Notes: generated from the letters alone by a model not told the origin. 64,000 nucleotides of DNA from Mariniphaga sediminis (GCF_003573545.1 NZ_QWET01000008.1:1-64000); one strand, 5' to 3'. Counted from the stretch's first letter, positions 18,467 to 27,670 are shown. Translations and numbers: made by a program.

Positions 18467-19018
18467 ATGGAAGCAGGCGATCATGAACTTATTATGGAAT
18501 TGAAGCAGGAGAACACCAGGGATCTTGCTTTTCACCGCCTGGTAAAACAGTATGAAGAAAGACTGTACTGGCATATCCGGAAAATAGTCATGAATCACGA
18601 AGATACGGACGACATTCTTCAAAACACCTTCATTAAAGTTTGGAAGAACATTGACAATTTTCGCGAAGAATCCTCGCTTTTCACCTGGCTTTACCGAATT
18701 GCCACCAATGAATCCATTACATTTCTGAATTCCAAAAAACGAAGAAGCCTTCTCCCCCTTAACGATGTAAGCGATTACCTGATGGAAAACCTGGCAGCTG
18801 ACCCCTACTTTGAAGGAGATAAAATTCAAATGAAGCTTCAGCATGCAATCTTACAGCTTCCGGAAAAGCAACGAATCGTTTTTAATATGAAATATTTTGA
18901 CGAAATAAAATATGAAGACATGTCAGTAATACTCAACACTTCAGTAGGAGCATTGAAAGCATCTTATCATCATGCAGCAAAAAAAGTAGAGGAATTTTTA
19001 AAAAACAGCGACTGGTAA
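18467..19018 (+). CDS. ECF-type RNA polymerase sigma factor (RpoE-like)
   Basis: This 183-residue protein has region 2 at about 20-85 (LVKQYEERLYWHIRKIVMNH, then EDTDDILQNTFIKVWKNIDNF). Region 4 lies at about 125-178 (LPEKQRIVFNMKYFDEIKYE, then DMSVILNTSVGALKASYHHA). Two small envelope genes follow, a membrane anti-sigma candidate and a Spy-like periplasmic protein, so it is probably an envelope-stress or housekeeping-envelope regulator rather than a PUL regulator. No FecR or SusC is nearby. Confidence 0.9.
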   Translation: MEAGDHELIMELKQENTRDLAFHRLVKQYEERLYWHIRKIVMNHEDTDDILQNTFIKVWKNIDNFREESSLFTWLYRIATNESITFLNSKKRRSLLPLNDVSDYLMENLAADPYFEGDKIQMKLQHAILQLPEKQRIVFNMKYFDEIKYEDMSVILNTSVGALKASYHHAAKKVEEFLKNSDW

Positions 19019-19070
19019 ATGGGATTAAACTTTTTTGAAGTTATACAGTCAAACATTTAAAATTTGTAAA

Positions 19071-19535
19071 ATGGAAGAACTAAAAAAAATAGCACCTAAA
19101 TTATCGAAACTGAAAAAGGAACAGCCCTTTGGGGTTCCTGAAAAATACTTCGATGATTTTTCTGCCCGGCTTCAACACAGGCTGGAGACAGAAAAACAAG
19201 TTCCTCCACAGAACCAAAGTTCTATTATCCGGTTTTTAAAACCAGCTCTCGGACTGGCAGCCAGTTTTGCCCTTGTTTTTATGCTGGTTTACTGGCCGCT
19301 TAAATCATTTCTGCCCAACTATCTGGCAAAAACGAATACAATTGAAACCATAAACGAGGAAGACACTTACCTTATCTTTGTTGAAAAAATGGATGAGAAT
19401 TCCTTTTTTAATCTGCTACAAGAACCTGGAACTGAAGAGGAAACAATAGAAGGCAACTTTAACGATGAAGAATTATTAAGTTACCTTAGCCTTAATGTTT
19501 CAGACTATGAAATTTATATGCAAACTGAAAATTAA
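19071..19535 (+). CDS. Putative membrane anti-sigma factor
   Basis: The protein has 154 residues from the ATG at 19071; an in-frame TTG at 19035 would add 12 residues but is less likely. A charged cytoplasmic N-terminus (MEELKKIAPKLSKLKKEQPF) contains PFGVPEKYFDDF. A single membrane helix follows (about 65-85, ALGLAASFALVFMLVYWPL), then an acidic periplasmic tail. The size, topology and position directly after an ECF sigma gene suggest it restrains that factor, although no zinc-binding anti-sigma motif is visible. It is 52 bp from the sigma stop and 5 bp before the next gene. Confidence 0.65.
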   Translation: MEELKKIAPKLSKLKKEQPFGVPEKYFDDFSARLQHRLETEKQVPPQNQSSIIRFLKPALGLAASFALVFMLVYWPLKSFLPNYLAKTNTIETINEEDTYLIFVEKMDENSFFNLLQEPGTEEETIEGNFNDEELLSYLSLNVSDYEIYMQTEN

Positions 19536-19540
19536 AAATC

Positions 19541-20008
19541 ATGCAAATCATAAAAAAAATAATCGTATTCTCTCTGATTTTTGCTGCTGCTTACCCAACT
19601 TTGGCTCAACCTCACGGGAGTAAGCACGAAGAAAAATGGGAAAAATACCGTACAGAAAAAATAGCTTTTTTAACATCGGAACTGGAACTGACACCAGCCG
19701 AAGCTCAAAAATTCTGGCCGGTTTACAACCAGTTGGAAAAAGAACGGTGGAAAGCCCAAAAATTTCGCCGGGAGATGGAGGGAAAAGTTTTGGAAGCAGA
19801 AGAATCGATGTCGGAAGCAAAAATCAAACAGCTTACCAGGGAATTTGCCGGCAGCCTGAAAAAAGAAGCTAATTTACTGACAGAATACAATGAAAAGTTC
19901 CTTGAAATTCTTCCGCCCGGAAAGGTTCTGGAACTTTATAAGACAGAGAATGAATTCAGAATGCACATGATAAAAAAATTCAGGGATAAGAGACGGAATG
20001 GGGAATAA
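19541..20008 (+). CDS. Spy/CpxP-like periplasmic helical protein
   Basis: This 155-residue protein has a signal peptide ending at TLAQ (about residue 23), followed by an all-helical charged body. The ELELTPAEAQKFWPVYNQLE segment resembles the LTxxQ-type repeats of Spy/CpxP, and the C-terminus LELYKTENEFRMHMIKKFR is common in Bacteroidota members. Such proteins act as periplasmic chaperones or envelope-stress sensors. It is the third gene of the sigma/anti-sigma operon, and a terminator follows. Confidence 0.65.
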   Translation: MQIIKKIIVFSLIFAAAYPTLAQPHGSKHEEKWEKYRTEKIAFLTSELELTPAEAQKFWPVYNQLEKERWKAQKFRREMEGKVLEAEESMSEAKIKQLTREFAGSLKKEANLLTEYNEKFLEILPPGKVLELYKTENEFRMHMIKKFRDKRRNGE

Positions 20009-20030
20009 ACACGAAAGGTAATTGTAATAA

Positions 20031-20060
20031 AAAAAGACAGGCTTTTTACCTGTCTTTTTT
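20031..20060. terminator. Bidirectional terminator
   Basis: AAAAAGACAGG (20031-20041) pairs with CCTGTCTTTTT (20049-20059) around a 7-nt loop. A and T tracts flank both sides, so it can terminate the + strand sigma operon and the convergent minus-strand gene ending at 20076. Confidence 0.9.
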
Positions 20061-20075
20061 TATTATTTCTTTTAA

Positions 20076-20366
20076 TTACAGCCCCTTAAACCAGTCCTGG
20101 AAATATTTACCAACCAGTGGGGTTTCTTTCTTTTCTCCCTGAATAGCGCCGATCAAACTCATTATCCAAAACACAAAAACTACAATGGAAACGATCCAAC
20201 CAAGAACAGGGATAAAGGACAATACCAAACCCAACAGGTACAACCCAAGTAACTGGCGGATATAATAACTGGCAAATTCGTCTTTTTCGCTGCTGTTAAT
20301 TACCAAAGCGATAATCCAACCGATAAGGGTAATGTGGGCGACAATAGCTTTTGTTTTTCCATCCAT
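20076..20366 (-). CDS. DUF4870-like small membrane protein
   Basis: This 96-residue protein has three predicted membrane helices: about 6-24 (IVAHITLIGWIIALVI), 38-57 (LLGLYLLGLVLSFIPVLGWI) and 58-76. The ASYYIRQ segment before helix two and the PLVGKYFQDWFKGL end are typical of the DUF4870/Tic20-like family. Function is unknown. It is transcribed alone, converging on the sigma operon terminator. Confidence 0.7.
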   Translation of the reverse strand: MDGKTKAIVAHITLIGWIIALVINSSEKDEFASYYIRQLLGLYLLGLVLSFIPVLGWIVSIVVFVFWIMSLIGAIQGEKKETPLVGKYFQDWFKGL

Positions 20367-20416
20367 CTTTTTAAGTTTTTAAAGTTTTATAAAAGTACGT
20401 AATTAAAACACGTAAA

Positions 20417-21643
20417 TCAAATATCATAATTGAAATTGCGCAGGTGATGCCCCATGCGGTCACGTTTTGTCTTCAGGTACTTTTGGTTATGCTTGTTCGG
20501 CTTTATTTCAATGGGAAGGATATCAACTACCTCGAGACCAAAACCCTCCAACCCCACTCTTTTAACAGGATTGTTGGTAAGCAGTCGCATTTTTGTCACC
20601 CCTAAACTGCGAAGAATCTGCGCTCCCACACCATAATCGCGTTCATCGGCTTTGAATCCCAAATGCAGGTTGGCTTCGATCGTATCAAGGCCCTGATCCT
20701 GCAACTTGTAAGCGGCAATTTTATTCAGCAAACCAATGCCGCGGCCTTCCTGCATCATATAAACGACAACACCTTTCCCTGCTTTTTCAATCAATTCCAT
20801 GGACTTATGCAGTTGGTCACCACACTCACAGCGGTAAGACCCAAATACATCGCCGGTCATACATGAAGAATGTACCCGCACCAGCACCGGTTCATTCACT
20901 TCCCATTCTCCTTTAATCAGCGCCACATGTTCGGCACCATTTGATTTTTGTCTGAATGGAACAATTCGAAAATCGCCGTGACGCGTAGGCAAAACTACTT
21001 CTTCGCCGCGTTCGATAAGGCTTTCCGTCTGAAAAAGGAAGGAAATAAGATCCTTTATGGTTATAATTTTCAGGTTAAATTTTTGCGCCAGCTTTAGCAA
21101 CTGGGGTAACCGGGCCATAGAACCATCTTCATTTTTAATTTCAGCCAATGCTCCGGCAGGATATAATCCGGCCAACCGCGCCAAATCGATGGTTGCTTCT
21201 GTATGTCCGGCGCGCCGCAACACCCCACGGGCGCGGGCACGAAGTGGGAAAATATGCCCGGGGCGCCCCAAATCTTCCGGTTTTGTTTCATCACGTGCCA
21301 GTGCAAGAATAGTTTGTGCCCTGTCGTAAGCCGAAATCCCTGTAGTACATCCGTGGGAAAGTAAATCGACAGAAACAGTGAAAGGTGTGGCATGCATTGA
21401 GGTGTTGTCGGTTACCATCATTGGTAACTCAAGCTCCTCACAGCGCTCATATGTAATCGGGGCACAAATCAGTCCGCGGGCATGCGTTTCCATAAAATTA
21501 ATCTTCTCAGGCGTAATACACTCCGCGGCAATAATTAAATCCCCCTCATTTTCACGATCTTCATCGTCAACTACAATTATGAATTCTCCATTTTTTATTG
21601 CAGCTATTGCTTCCGGAATAGTGTTCAGCTTAATATCTGTCAT
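20417..21643 (-). CDS. ribBA: Bifunctional riboflavin biosynthesis protein RibBA
   Basis: The protein has 408 residues from the ATG at 21643, which follows a purine-rich GGGGGAG. Open frame extends another 70 codons upstream but reads as non-family sequence. The N-terminal half is 3,4-dihydroxy-2-butanone-4-phosphate synthase ([31 protein letters not shown]). The C-terminal half is GTP cyclohydrolase II, with zinc cysteines in [20 protein letters not shown], the [20 protein letters not shown] segment and [20 protein letters not shown]. Together they supply both precursors of riboflavin. It is transcribed alone. Confidence 0.95.
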   Translation of the reverse strand: MTDIKLNTIPEAIAAIKNGEFIIVVDDEDRENEGDLIIAAECITPEKINFMETHARGLICAPITYERCEELELPMMVTDNTSMHATPFTVSVDLLSHGCTTGISAYDRAQTILALARDETKPEDLGRPGHIFPLRARARGVLRRAGHTEATIDLARLAGLYPAGALAEIKNEDGSMARLPQLLKLAQKFNLKIITIKDLISFLFQTESLIERGEEVVLPTRHGDFRIVPFRQKSNGAEHVALIKGEWEVNEPVLVRVHSSCMTGDVFGSYRCECGDQLHKSMELIEKAGKGVVVYMMQEGRGIGLLNKIAAYKLQDQGLDTIEANLHLGFKADERDYGVGAQILRSLGVTKMRLLTNNPVKRVGLEGFGLEVVDILPIEIKPNKHNQKYLKTKRDRMGHHLRNFNYDI

Positions 21644-21924
21644 GGTCTCCCCCTTTAAAATCAGCGCAAAAGTACAATAAATAATCGACAATAAAATTGA
21701 TTCCTTTTCATGAAACAGGGTGAAGAAAAGTAAAATTAACAGAGATAAAGCCACAGCTAAACCGGCAACAGAACCCGTTGCCAAATCTGTCCTTTCCCTG
21801 CAAAAGAAACCCGGAAGGTTTGTAAAACGAAACGATTTAAATCTTCCGTTCACAACTTTTTCGCATCAGTTGGCCGAAATTATTTTAAGTTTCATCCTGC
21901 TCTGGTTACTTTTAGCTAAACTAT

Positions 21925-21932
21925 TATCTTTG
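21925..21932 (+). promoter_or_regulatory. Predicted -7 element for dapB
   Basis: TATCTTTG matches TAnnTTTG and lies 34 bases before the dapB ATG. No clear TTG is seen at -33. The surrounding intergenic stretch 21644-21965 (322 bp) shows no other gene. A 75-codon frame at 21720-21947 lacks a good start and any family signature. Confidence 0.45.
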
Positions 21933-21965
21933 TCACTTATTTTTTAACTGAAATCTAAAAAAAGC

Positions 21966-22682
21966 ATGAAGTTAGCGCTGATTGGTTACGGAAAAATGGG
22001 AAAGGAGATCGAGAAAATCGCCGTTTCCCGTGGCCACAAAATCGAACTTATTATTGACATTGACAACCCGCATGATTTAACCGTTGAAAATCTCCGTAAA
22101 TGCGAAGCAGCGATAGAATTTACCATCCCTGATTCAGCAGTGGACAACTACTTCAAATGTTTTGCGGCTGGCATTCCGGTAGTAAGTGGAACAACCGGGT
22201 GGCTCGACCGCCGGGAGGAAGTATACCAAAAATGCCGCGAAATGAATGGCACCTTTTTTTATGCCAGCAACTTCTCCATTGGTGTGAACCTGTTTTTTGA
22301 ACTGAACAGGACACTTGCCCGCCTGATGGCCTCGCGCCCCGAATACAAACCGGAAATGACTGAAGTGCACCATGTTCATAAACTGGATGCCCCCAGTGGG
22401 ACTGCCATTAGTCTGGCTGAAGATCTGATTGAGATATTACCCGGAATAGAAGGCTGGACAGACAGTGATAAAGCAGGGGAAAAACAAATACTTGTAAAAT
22501 CGGAACGGGAAGGAGAGGTACCCGGGACACATACGTTAAAATACGAATCAGAAGTGGATTTTATTGAAATCACCCACAGCGCCAAAAACAGGAAAGGACT
22601 TGCCTTTGGTGCGGTGTTGGCAGCGGAATATAGTCTGGAGAAAAAAGGCATCCTCTCGATGAAGGAAATTTTAAAAATATGA
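21966..22682 (+). CDS. dapB: 4-hydroxy-tetrahydrodipicolinate reductase
   Basis: This 238-residue enzyme reduces the dihydrodipicolinate precursor in lysine and diaminopimelate synthesis. An N-terminal Rossmann motif (MKLALIGYGKMGKEIEKIA) binds NAD(P)H; AIEFTIPDSAVDNYFKCF and SGTTGW are typical. The catalytic block HHVHKLDAPSGTAISLAE contains the His and Lys of the family. The protein is slightly shorter than the E. coli enzyme, as usual in this phylum. dapB followed by lepB is a common Bacteroidota order. Confidence 0.95.
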   Translation: MKLALIGYGKMGKEIEKIAVSRGHKIELIIDIDNPHDLTVENLRKCEAAIEFTIPDSAVDNYFKCFAAGIPVVSGTTGWLDRREEVYQKCREMNGTFFYASNFSIGVNLFFELNRTLARLMASRPEYKPEMTEVHHVHKLDAPSGTAISLAEDLIEILPGIEGWTDSDKAGEKQILVKSEREGEVPGTHTLKYESEVDFIEITHSAKNRKGLAFGAVLAAEYSLEKKGILSMKEILKI

Positions 22683-22815
22683 TGCTGAGATAATCATGAA
22701 TAAAATTCATTCATACAGAAACACAATAATACTTTTCAAATGCATTCGCTGCCTGGCAATAAATCTGGCAGGTATTGCATCCCGATAAAATTAACACTTA
22801 TAACAAAATGAAAAT

Positions 22816-24159
22816 ATGATAAAAGAAATTCTGACCAACAGGTGGTTCAAATTCATCACGGTTGGTGCTATTTACACCCTGTGGGTAATCTGGCTCGGAA
22901 ATTTCTGGTGGCTCATCGGGCTTGCCATTATTTTCGATATCTATGTTACCGAAAAAGTTCACTGGGCTTTCTGGAAAAAGAAAAATCCGCCCGGAGGCAA
23001 ACAAACCAAAGTGGTGGAATGGGTAGACGCTATTATCTTTGCGGTGATTGCAGCTACTTTTATCCGCATGTTTTTCATTGAAGCGTACACCATTCCTACT
23101 TCTTCGATGGAAAAATCACTGTTGGTAGGCGATTATCTTTTTGTAAGCAAGGTAGCCTATGGGCCCAAAACGCCTAACACTCCACTGTCGTTTCCTTTTG
23201 TGCATAATACCATGCCGCTCACGCGTTCAACAAAGTCGTATGTCGAATGGATTAAAAGGCCATACCGGCGGATGAAAGGTTTCGGTGATATTAAAAACAA
23301 CGATGTGGTGGTTTTCCATTTTCCGGAAGGCGATACCGTGGCCTTATACATGCAAAACCAGAGTTACTACCAGTTGGTAAGAAGTTATGGAAGGGACCGG
23401 ATTTGGAACGAACCCCGCAATTTTGGCGAAGTGGTGGCCCGTCCGGTAGATAAACGCGAAAATTATATCAAACGATGTATCGGAATTCCCGGAGATGTAA
23501 TTGAAATGACTCAAGGGCAGGTGAAGGTGAATGGCAAGCCTCAGGAACATTTTGATGGAATGCAGCACAACTACATCGTTAAAACCAACGGAACCTCCTT
23601 TAATACAAAAAAGCTGGACCAGTTGCATATTGCCCAGGACGATCGCACGGTATATTCTAGTGAACAGTATATGTTTCCGCTTACCGAAGCGAGTGTAGGC
23701 GAGTTAAAGGAATTTGCCAATGTTACATCGGTTGAAAAACTGGAAGAAAGTCCGGGCGAATGGGATTCCAATATTTTTCCGCACAGCAAAAATTTCCCCT
23801 GGAATGTGGATAATTTTGGGCCGCTAACGATTCCGGCAAAAGGAGAAACCGTAGAACTCACTCCCGACAATCTTCCTCTGTATGAGCGGATAATTAAAGT
23901 GTATGAGAACAACCAGATGGAAGTGAAAGACGGCGCCATATATATCAACGGTAAAAAAGCAACCAGCTACACCTTTCAATTGGATTACTACTGGATGATG
24001 GGTGATAACCGGCACAACTCCGCCGACTCGCGCTACTGGGGATTTGTACCGGCAGATCACATCGTGGGAAAAGCCAGTTTCATCTGGCTGTCACTCGACA
24101 AAGACAAGTCGCTTCCGGGAAAAATACGGCTTGGAAGGATGTTTCATTTTATAAAATAA
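22816..24159 (+). CDS. lepB: Signal peptidase I
   Basis: This 447-residue inner membrane peptidase is the long Bacteroidota form. Membrane segments lie at about 12-45 and 70-88. The catalytic Ser97 is in YTIPTSSMEKSLLVGDYL and the general base Lys219 in YIKRCIGIPGDVIEM. The conserved MMGDNRHNSADSRYWGFVP box is near residue 395. A large insertion lies between the lysine and this box. The enzyme removes signal peptides after Sec/Tat export. Confidence 0.95.
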   Translation: MIKEILTNRWFKFITVGAIYTLWVIWLGNFWWLIGLAIIFDIYVTEKVHWAFWKKKNPPGGKQTKVVEWVDAIIFAVIAATFIRMFFIEAYTIPTSSMEKSLLVGDYLFVSKVAYGPKTPNTPLSFPFVHNTMPLTRSTKSYVEWIKRPYRRMKGFGDIKNNDVVVFHFPEGDTVALYMQNQSYYQLVRSYGRDRIWNEPRNFGEVVARPVDKRENYIKRCIGIPGDVIEMTQGQVKVNGKPQEHFDGMQHNYIVKTNGTSFNTKKLDQLHIAQDDRTVYSSEQYMFPLTEASVGELKEFANVTSVEKLEESPGEWDSNIFPHSKNFPWNVDNFGPLTIPAKGETVELTPDNLPLYERIIKVYENNQMEVKDGAIYINGKKATSYTFQLDYYWMMGDNRHNSADSRYWGFVPADHIVGKASFIWLSLDKDKSLPGKIRLGRMFHFIK

Positions 24160-24238
24160 AAAACAGAAGACTGATATAATGGGGGGTTACAAACAAAAAT
24201 CCGTACCATTTTATCAAGGCTACAATAACTTATTTTTG

Positions 24239-24269
24239 GAAAGGATAGCAGGACTCTGTTATCCTTTTC
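24239..24269 (+). terminator. Hairpin between lepB and the LapA-like gene
   Basis: AAAGGATA (24240-24247) pairs with TATCCTTT (24260-24267), with an inner CAG/CTG pairing (24249-24251/24256-24258). The following sequence is only moderately T-rich, so it may attenuate rather than stop transcription. Confidence 0.45.
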
Positions 24270-24296
24270 TTATCTTCGGGTAAAAAATAAAACACT

Positions 24297-24638
24297 ATGA
24301 GCGCTGTTATAATTATACTTTTAGTTCTGGCTGTTTTACTTGTAATTTTCACGCTGCAAAATTCATTCGAAATAACCATCAGTGTTTTTTTCTGGGAAAT
24401 ATCCGATGCCCCGTTGGTGTTGGTACTTCTTATCTGCGTATTGTTGGGATATATCCTGGCAGCCATTTACTTTTACCCGCGGATATGGAAATTGAAAAAA
24501 GATTTCCGTCAGGCAGAAAAAGCAGGAAAGAAACTGGAAACACAACTGGAATCCCGGGACGTTAGTTTGGAAAAGACCAACCCGGAAGGAATAGAGCTGG
24601 ATGTGGATGACGAAGACAATGGATTTTTCAGGGAGTAG
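24297..24638 (+). CDS. LapA (DUF1049)-family membrane protein
   Basis: This 113-residue protein has two membrane helices (about 3-20 and 38-60), the TLQNSFEITISVFFWEISDA segment between them, and a charged coiled-coil tail (about 65-95). That layout is the LapA/DUF1049 domain; E. coli LapA (YciS) assembles LPS-regulatory complexes with LapB, but no LapB is here. The stop is 7 bp before the WbqC gene start, suggesting co-translation. Confidence 0.75.
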   Translation: MSAVIIILLVLAVLLVIFTLQNSFEITISVFFWEISDAPLVLVLLICVLLGYILAAIYFYPRIWKLKKDFRQAEKAGKKLETQLESRDVSLEKTNPEGIELDVDDEDNGFFRE

Positions 24639-24645
24639 CAGAATA

Positions 24646-25299
24646 ATGTATCATAATAAAGGGATTCTTCTTAGTACGGCCTATTTTGCACCTGTGCACT
24701 ATTTTACCAAACTGGTGCAATTTAAAAAGGGCTATCTGGAACGATTTGAAAATTTCACGAAACAAACCTATCGCAACCGGTGCGAAATATTGGGGGCCAA
24801 CGGGCCGGTTTCACTGATAGTACCGGTGGTTAAAGGGCGTGGCCGAAAAATAAAAATTAAAGACCTGCGCATTTCTTATGACACGGAATGGCAGCGCAAC
24901 CATTGGCGAACTATCTTTTCAGCGTACAATTCATCTCCTTTTTTTGAGTTTTACCAGGACGACATCCGCCCCTTCTTTGAGCAAAAAAGGAAGTATCTGT
25001 TCGACCTGAACGGGGAAATTCATGAAACAATATGCGACCTGCTGGAGATGGAAAACAACGTGGTTTTAACCGATGATTTTGAAAAAGTACCTGAAAATAC
25101 CGCGAATTTCCGTGAAGCATTTTCCCCAAAAAAACAAAAGGCTTTTCCCGATCCCGATTTTCAACCACAAAAATACACACAGGTATTTTCCGAAAAATTA
25201 GATTTTGTCCCCAATCTAAGCATACTGGATTTATTATTCAACGAGGGTCCCAACAGCTTCAATATTTTGGAAAAGTCCTGCCCAAAAGCCCGTGAATAA
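24646..25299 (+). CDS. WbqC-family protein
   Basis: The protein has 217 residues from the ATG at 24646; the longer frame from 24601 overlaps the LapA gene and is rejected. It shows the family opening STAYFAPVHYFTKLVQ, the RNRCEILGANGPVSLIVPVV block and the WQRNHWRTIFSAYNSSPFFE block. WbqC proteins occur in polysaccharide clusters and beside lepB in Bacteroidota; their biochemical role is not established. The protein is probably cytoplasmic. Confidence 0.85.
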   Translation: MYHNKGILLSTAYFAPVHYFTKLVQFKKGYLERFENFTKQTYRNRCEILGANGPVSLIVPVVKGRGRKIKIKDLRISYDTEWQRNHWRTIFSAYNSSPFFEFYQDDIRPFFEQKRKYLFDLNGEIHETICDLLEMENNVVLTDDFEKVPENTANFREAFSPKKQKAFPDPDFQPQKYTQVFSEKLDFVPNLSILDLLFNEGPNSFNILEKSCPKARE

Positions 25300-25329
25300 T
25301 TTATGAGTAGCCAGGTTTAACATTTCGGC

Positions 25330-26559
25330 TTACGCCACGTCAACCGGTACCTGCTTAAAATACTTACGAAAAAGAGCAAACCGCTGAGAACCGGATTGTG
25401 AACGTTTTTGCCGGACAAATTCAAACCGGAGCGGTGAATATTGTTCCAGGTTTTGCAGGTATTCTTCTGAATAGCATTGCGGATTTAACCCCACTGATTC
25501 TATTATCATGGTTTCCACACTGCGGTTCATCAGGTGAAGCATAACTTCCATATCGGCGCCTCTGAAACACCTTAACTCTTCCATCACCCTTCTCCCAAAA
25601 CGGATGGTACAATTCACCTGCGAATCCAAAGCAGGAGAACCGGACAAACAGGAAAAGAGTGTTTTGGTATGACTGTCTGAATCCTCTTTTGCATCCTGAA
25701 TATCATCCAGCAATTGCAGGTAAATACCATATCCAAACAATGCCCGTTCCTGTTCGGAAGTCAGCCGACCTGCCACCAGGTACCCGTCGGCCAAAACCGA
25801 GGCGCCTCCTTTTTCGAAACAGATTTCACGCACTGCGGCACCTTCCAGGCCGTTTCCTTTTATTAGTTCCAGGCTACGGGTTTGTCCTTGCTGAATGGCA
25901 TACAAACTTTCATAAACCTTCGGAAATTCATGGCGGGGAAACTGCTCTTCAAACAGATCCACCAGCCTGAATAATTGGGATTCGCAATGGCTTTGAGGCG
26001 TTACCTTTTCTCCATGCAACCGGCTGTTAAACCGCCGGCTGAACTGCAGTTTTTCTTCCCCCGAAATAGCTGGATCATCCAGAAGGTTGTCGCTGTAAGG
26101 GTAAATCATACTGTAGGCAAAAACAGAAGGTGTAATTTCTACCGGAACGCCCATCATCAGTTGCAGACCATTCATAATCCATACGTTACGAATTCCCTGG
26201 TAAATATTTTCAGGCGACAGTTCCGGCCCGAATTTACGTGCCCGGTAAAAAAAATCTTTGGAAACATTTTTAAACTGGTCAGAAAGAATAATTTCCAGCT
26301 GGTCTGCCTCAAAATCAAACACTCCCTCCAAAAAACCGCGAAATACAGGAAAAAACGATTGTCCCTGGTCACCTTCTTTTAACATCCGGATCGTTTTTTT
26401 CGATTGTAATGCCTTTACTTTTCCCTGAAACCGGCAGAAGTTGGCTTCCCTTTCAATCTGTTCTTCGCTAGAATAACTTCGCTGAAAATCAGGAACGGAA
26501 CCGGAACTTTCCCTCCAGATTCCGACAAAATGTTCGATATACGATTTTACGGGCAGCAT
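25330..26559 (-). CDS. Class I isoprenoid synthase-fold enzyme, uncharacterised
   Basis: This 409-residue, mostly helical protein has two aspartate-rich motifs facing each other in sequence: YSDNLLDD (Asp157, Asp161, Asp162) and LLDDIQDAKED (Asp285, Asp286, Asp289). This is the metal-diphosphate binding pattern of polyprenyl synthases and class I terpene synthases, but the overall sequence is not a standard IspA/IspB. No signal peptide is present. It converges with the WbqC gene. Product prediction is not possible from sequence; it could be a prenyl chain enzyme or a terpene cyclase. Confidence 0.65.
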   Translation of the reverse strand: MLPVKSYIEHFVGIWRESSGSVPDFQRSYSSEEQIEREANFCRFQGKVKALQSKKTIRMLKEGDQGQSFFPVFRGFLEGVFDFEADQLEIILSDQFKNVSKDFFYRARKFGPELSPENIYQGIRNVWIMNGLQLMMGVPVEITPSVFAYSMIYPYSDNLLDDPAISGEEKLQFSRRFNSRLHGEKVTPQSHCESQLFRLVDLFEEQFPRHEFPKVYESLYAIQQGQTRSLELIKGNGLEGAAVREICFEKGGASVLADGYLVAGRLTSEQERALFGYGIYLQLLDDIQDAKEDSDSHTKTLFSCLSGSPALDSQVNCTIRFGRRVMEELRCFRGADMEVMLHLMNRSVETMIIESVGLNPQCYSEEYLQNLEQYSPLRFEFVRQKRSQSGSQRFALFRKYFKQVPVDVA

Positions 26560-26732
26560 GAACCTGTTTTTTGAAAGTAAAAATAAACAAGAAAAACTGT
26601 CCGGACTAATTTTTTAGATTATCAATGAAATTTTGGCGACAAATGAACCATAACAGCAGAAAAATTCAGGGAACAAAATATATTCATCCCATAAAATATT
26701 CTGAGATTGGATTGATACAACTGATAATCCGG

Positions 26733-27443
26733 TTAAACAATATTCGTATAAACAGCCTGAACATCATCGTCTTCTTCAAGCTTGTCGAGCATTTTTTCGA
26801 TGTCTTCCAGGTGTTCTTCCGGGAATTCAACCGGATCGTTCGGGAAACGTTTCAATAAAGCTTTTTGCACGTCAATTTTCAGGTTCTCCAGAGCATGGGC
26901 CAAATCGCCAAAACTGGTATAATCGGCATACAGGTAAACAACACCGTCATTCTCTTCAATCTCTTCCAGCCCTGCATCGATGAGTTCCAGTTCAAGCTCC
27001 TCAATATCCATATCTTCCTGCTTTTCAAACTCGAATACAGCTTTCCTCGAAAACATGAACTCCAGCGAACCGGTAGGCACTAAACCGCCTCCTGCTTTGT
27101 TGAAATAGCTTTTCACATTGGCAACAGTACGGGTGGTATTGTCTGTAGCACATTCCACAAAAACCAAAACACCATGCGGGCCTTTTCCTTCGTAGTTTAC
27201 TTCAGTAAAGTCGGCAGCATCTTTTCCACTGGCACGTTTAATGGCCGCATCAATGTTGGTTTTTGGCATATTTTGCGCCTTGGCATTCAATATGGCGGTG
27301 CGCAGTGCAGCATTCAAATCAGGATCAGGGCCAGCGCCCTTGGCGGCAATAGTAATCTTTTTTGCCAGTTTCGGAAATGTGCGCGACATTTTGTCCCAAC
27401 GCTTCTCTTTGGCCGCTCTGCGGTATTCAAATGCTCTTCCCAT
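26733..27443 (-). CDS. yebC: YebC/PmpR-family protein
   Basis: This 236-residue protein has the family start [20 protein letters not shown], the [20 protein letters not shown] block and [10 protein letters not shown]-like helices (here [10 protein letters not shown]). The domain II/III segment [19 protein letters not shown] is also present. YebC proteins have been described as transcription regulators and, more recently, as translation factors that relieve ribosome stalling at proline-rich sites. It is the last gene of a run 29092-26733 on the minus strand. Confidence 0.94.
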   Translation of the reverse strand: MGRAFEYRRAAKEKRWDKMSRTFPKLAKKITIAAKGAGPDPDLNAALRTAILNAKAQNMPKTNIDAAIKRASGKDAADFTEVNYEGKGPHGVLVFVECATDNTTRTVANVKSYFNKAGGGLVPTGSLEFMFSRKAVFEFEKQEDMDIEELELELIDAGLEEIEENDGVVYLYADYTSFGDLAHALENLKIDVQKALLKRFPNDPVEFPEEHLEDIEKMLDKLEEDDDVQAVYTNIV

Positions 27444-27527
27444 GATTTAAAATTTGCGGAATAAAAATATCCGCGAAAATATAATTTGAAATTGAAAAAA
27501 CAGATAATCAGGTATCGCAAAATACTT

Positions 27528-27656
27528 TTAACCTTGAATTTTTTTGGGTTTACACACTTTTTCTTCTTTTTTCACCTTCGCCCCACACTTTTTACATTCG
27601 TATTTTGGATCCTGTTTGTCTTTAAAGTCTTTCCTTTTGCAAGCTGTCTTTGCCAT
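27528..27656 (-). CDS. Tiny zinc-ribbon-like protein (42 aa)
   Basis: A 42-codon gene lies between the kinase-RapZ fusion and yebC, with its ATG 14 bp after the upstream stop. The product is very basic, begins MAKTACKRKDFKDKQDP and has a YECKKCGAKVKKEEKVCKPK core. The CxxC pair plus two further Cys (6 and 35) could bind one zinc. It resembles short zinc-ribbon proteins I associate with Bacteroidota genomes, with no known function. Spacing and strand imply cotranscription with its neighbours. RNA or ribosome binding is a guess from composition. Confidence 0.7.
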   Translation of the reverse strand: MAKTACKRKDFKDKQDPKYECKKCGAKVKKEEKVCKPKKIQG

Positions 27657-27670
27657 ACTTCACCTTAAAA

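Noticed and set aside
21644-21853. 70-codon N-terminal extension of RibBA
   Set aside because: The extension has a hydrophobic, non-family sequence. The ATG at 21643 has a purine-rich site and starts exactly where the RibB domain begins.
21720-21947. 75-codon + strand frame upstream of dapB
   Set aside because: It starts with GTG, shows no family features and overlaps the predicted dapB promoter.
24601-24645. Longer start for the WbqC gene
   Set aside because: It would overlap the LapA-like gene, and its extra residues do not match the family; ATG at 24646 is preferred.
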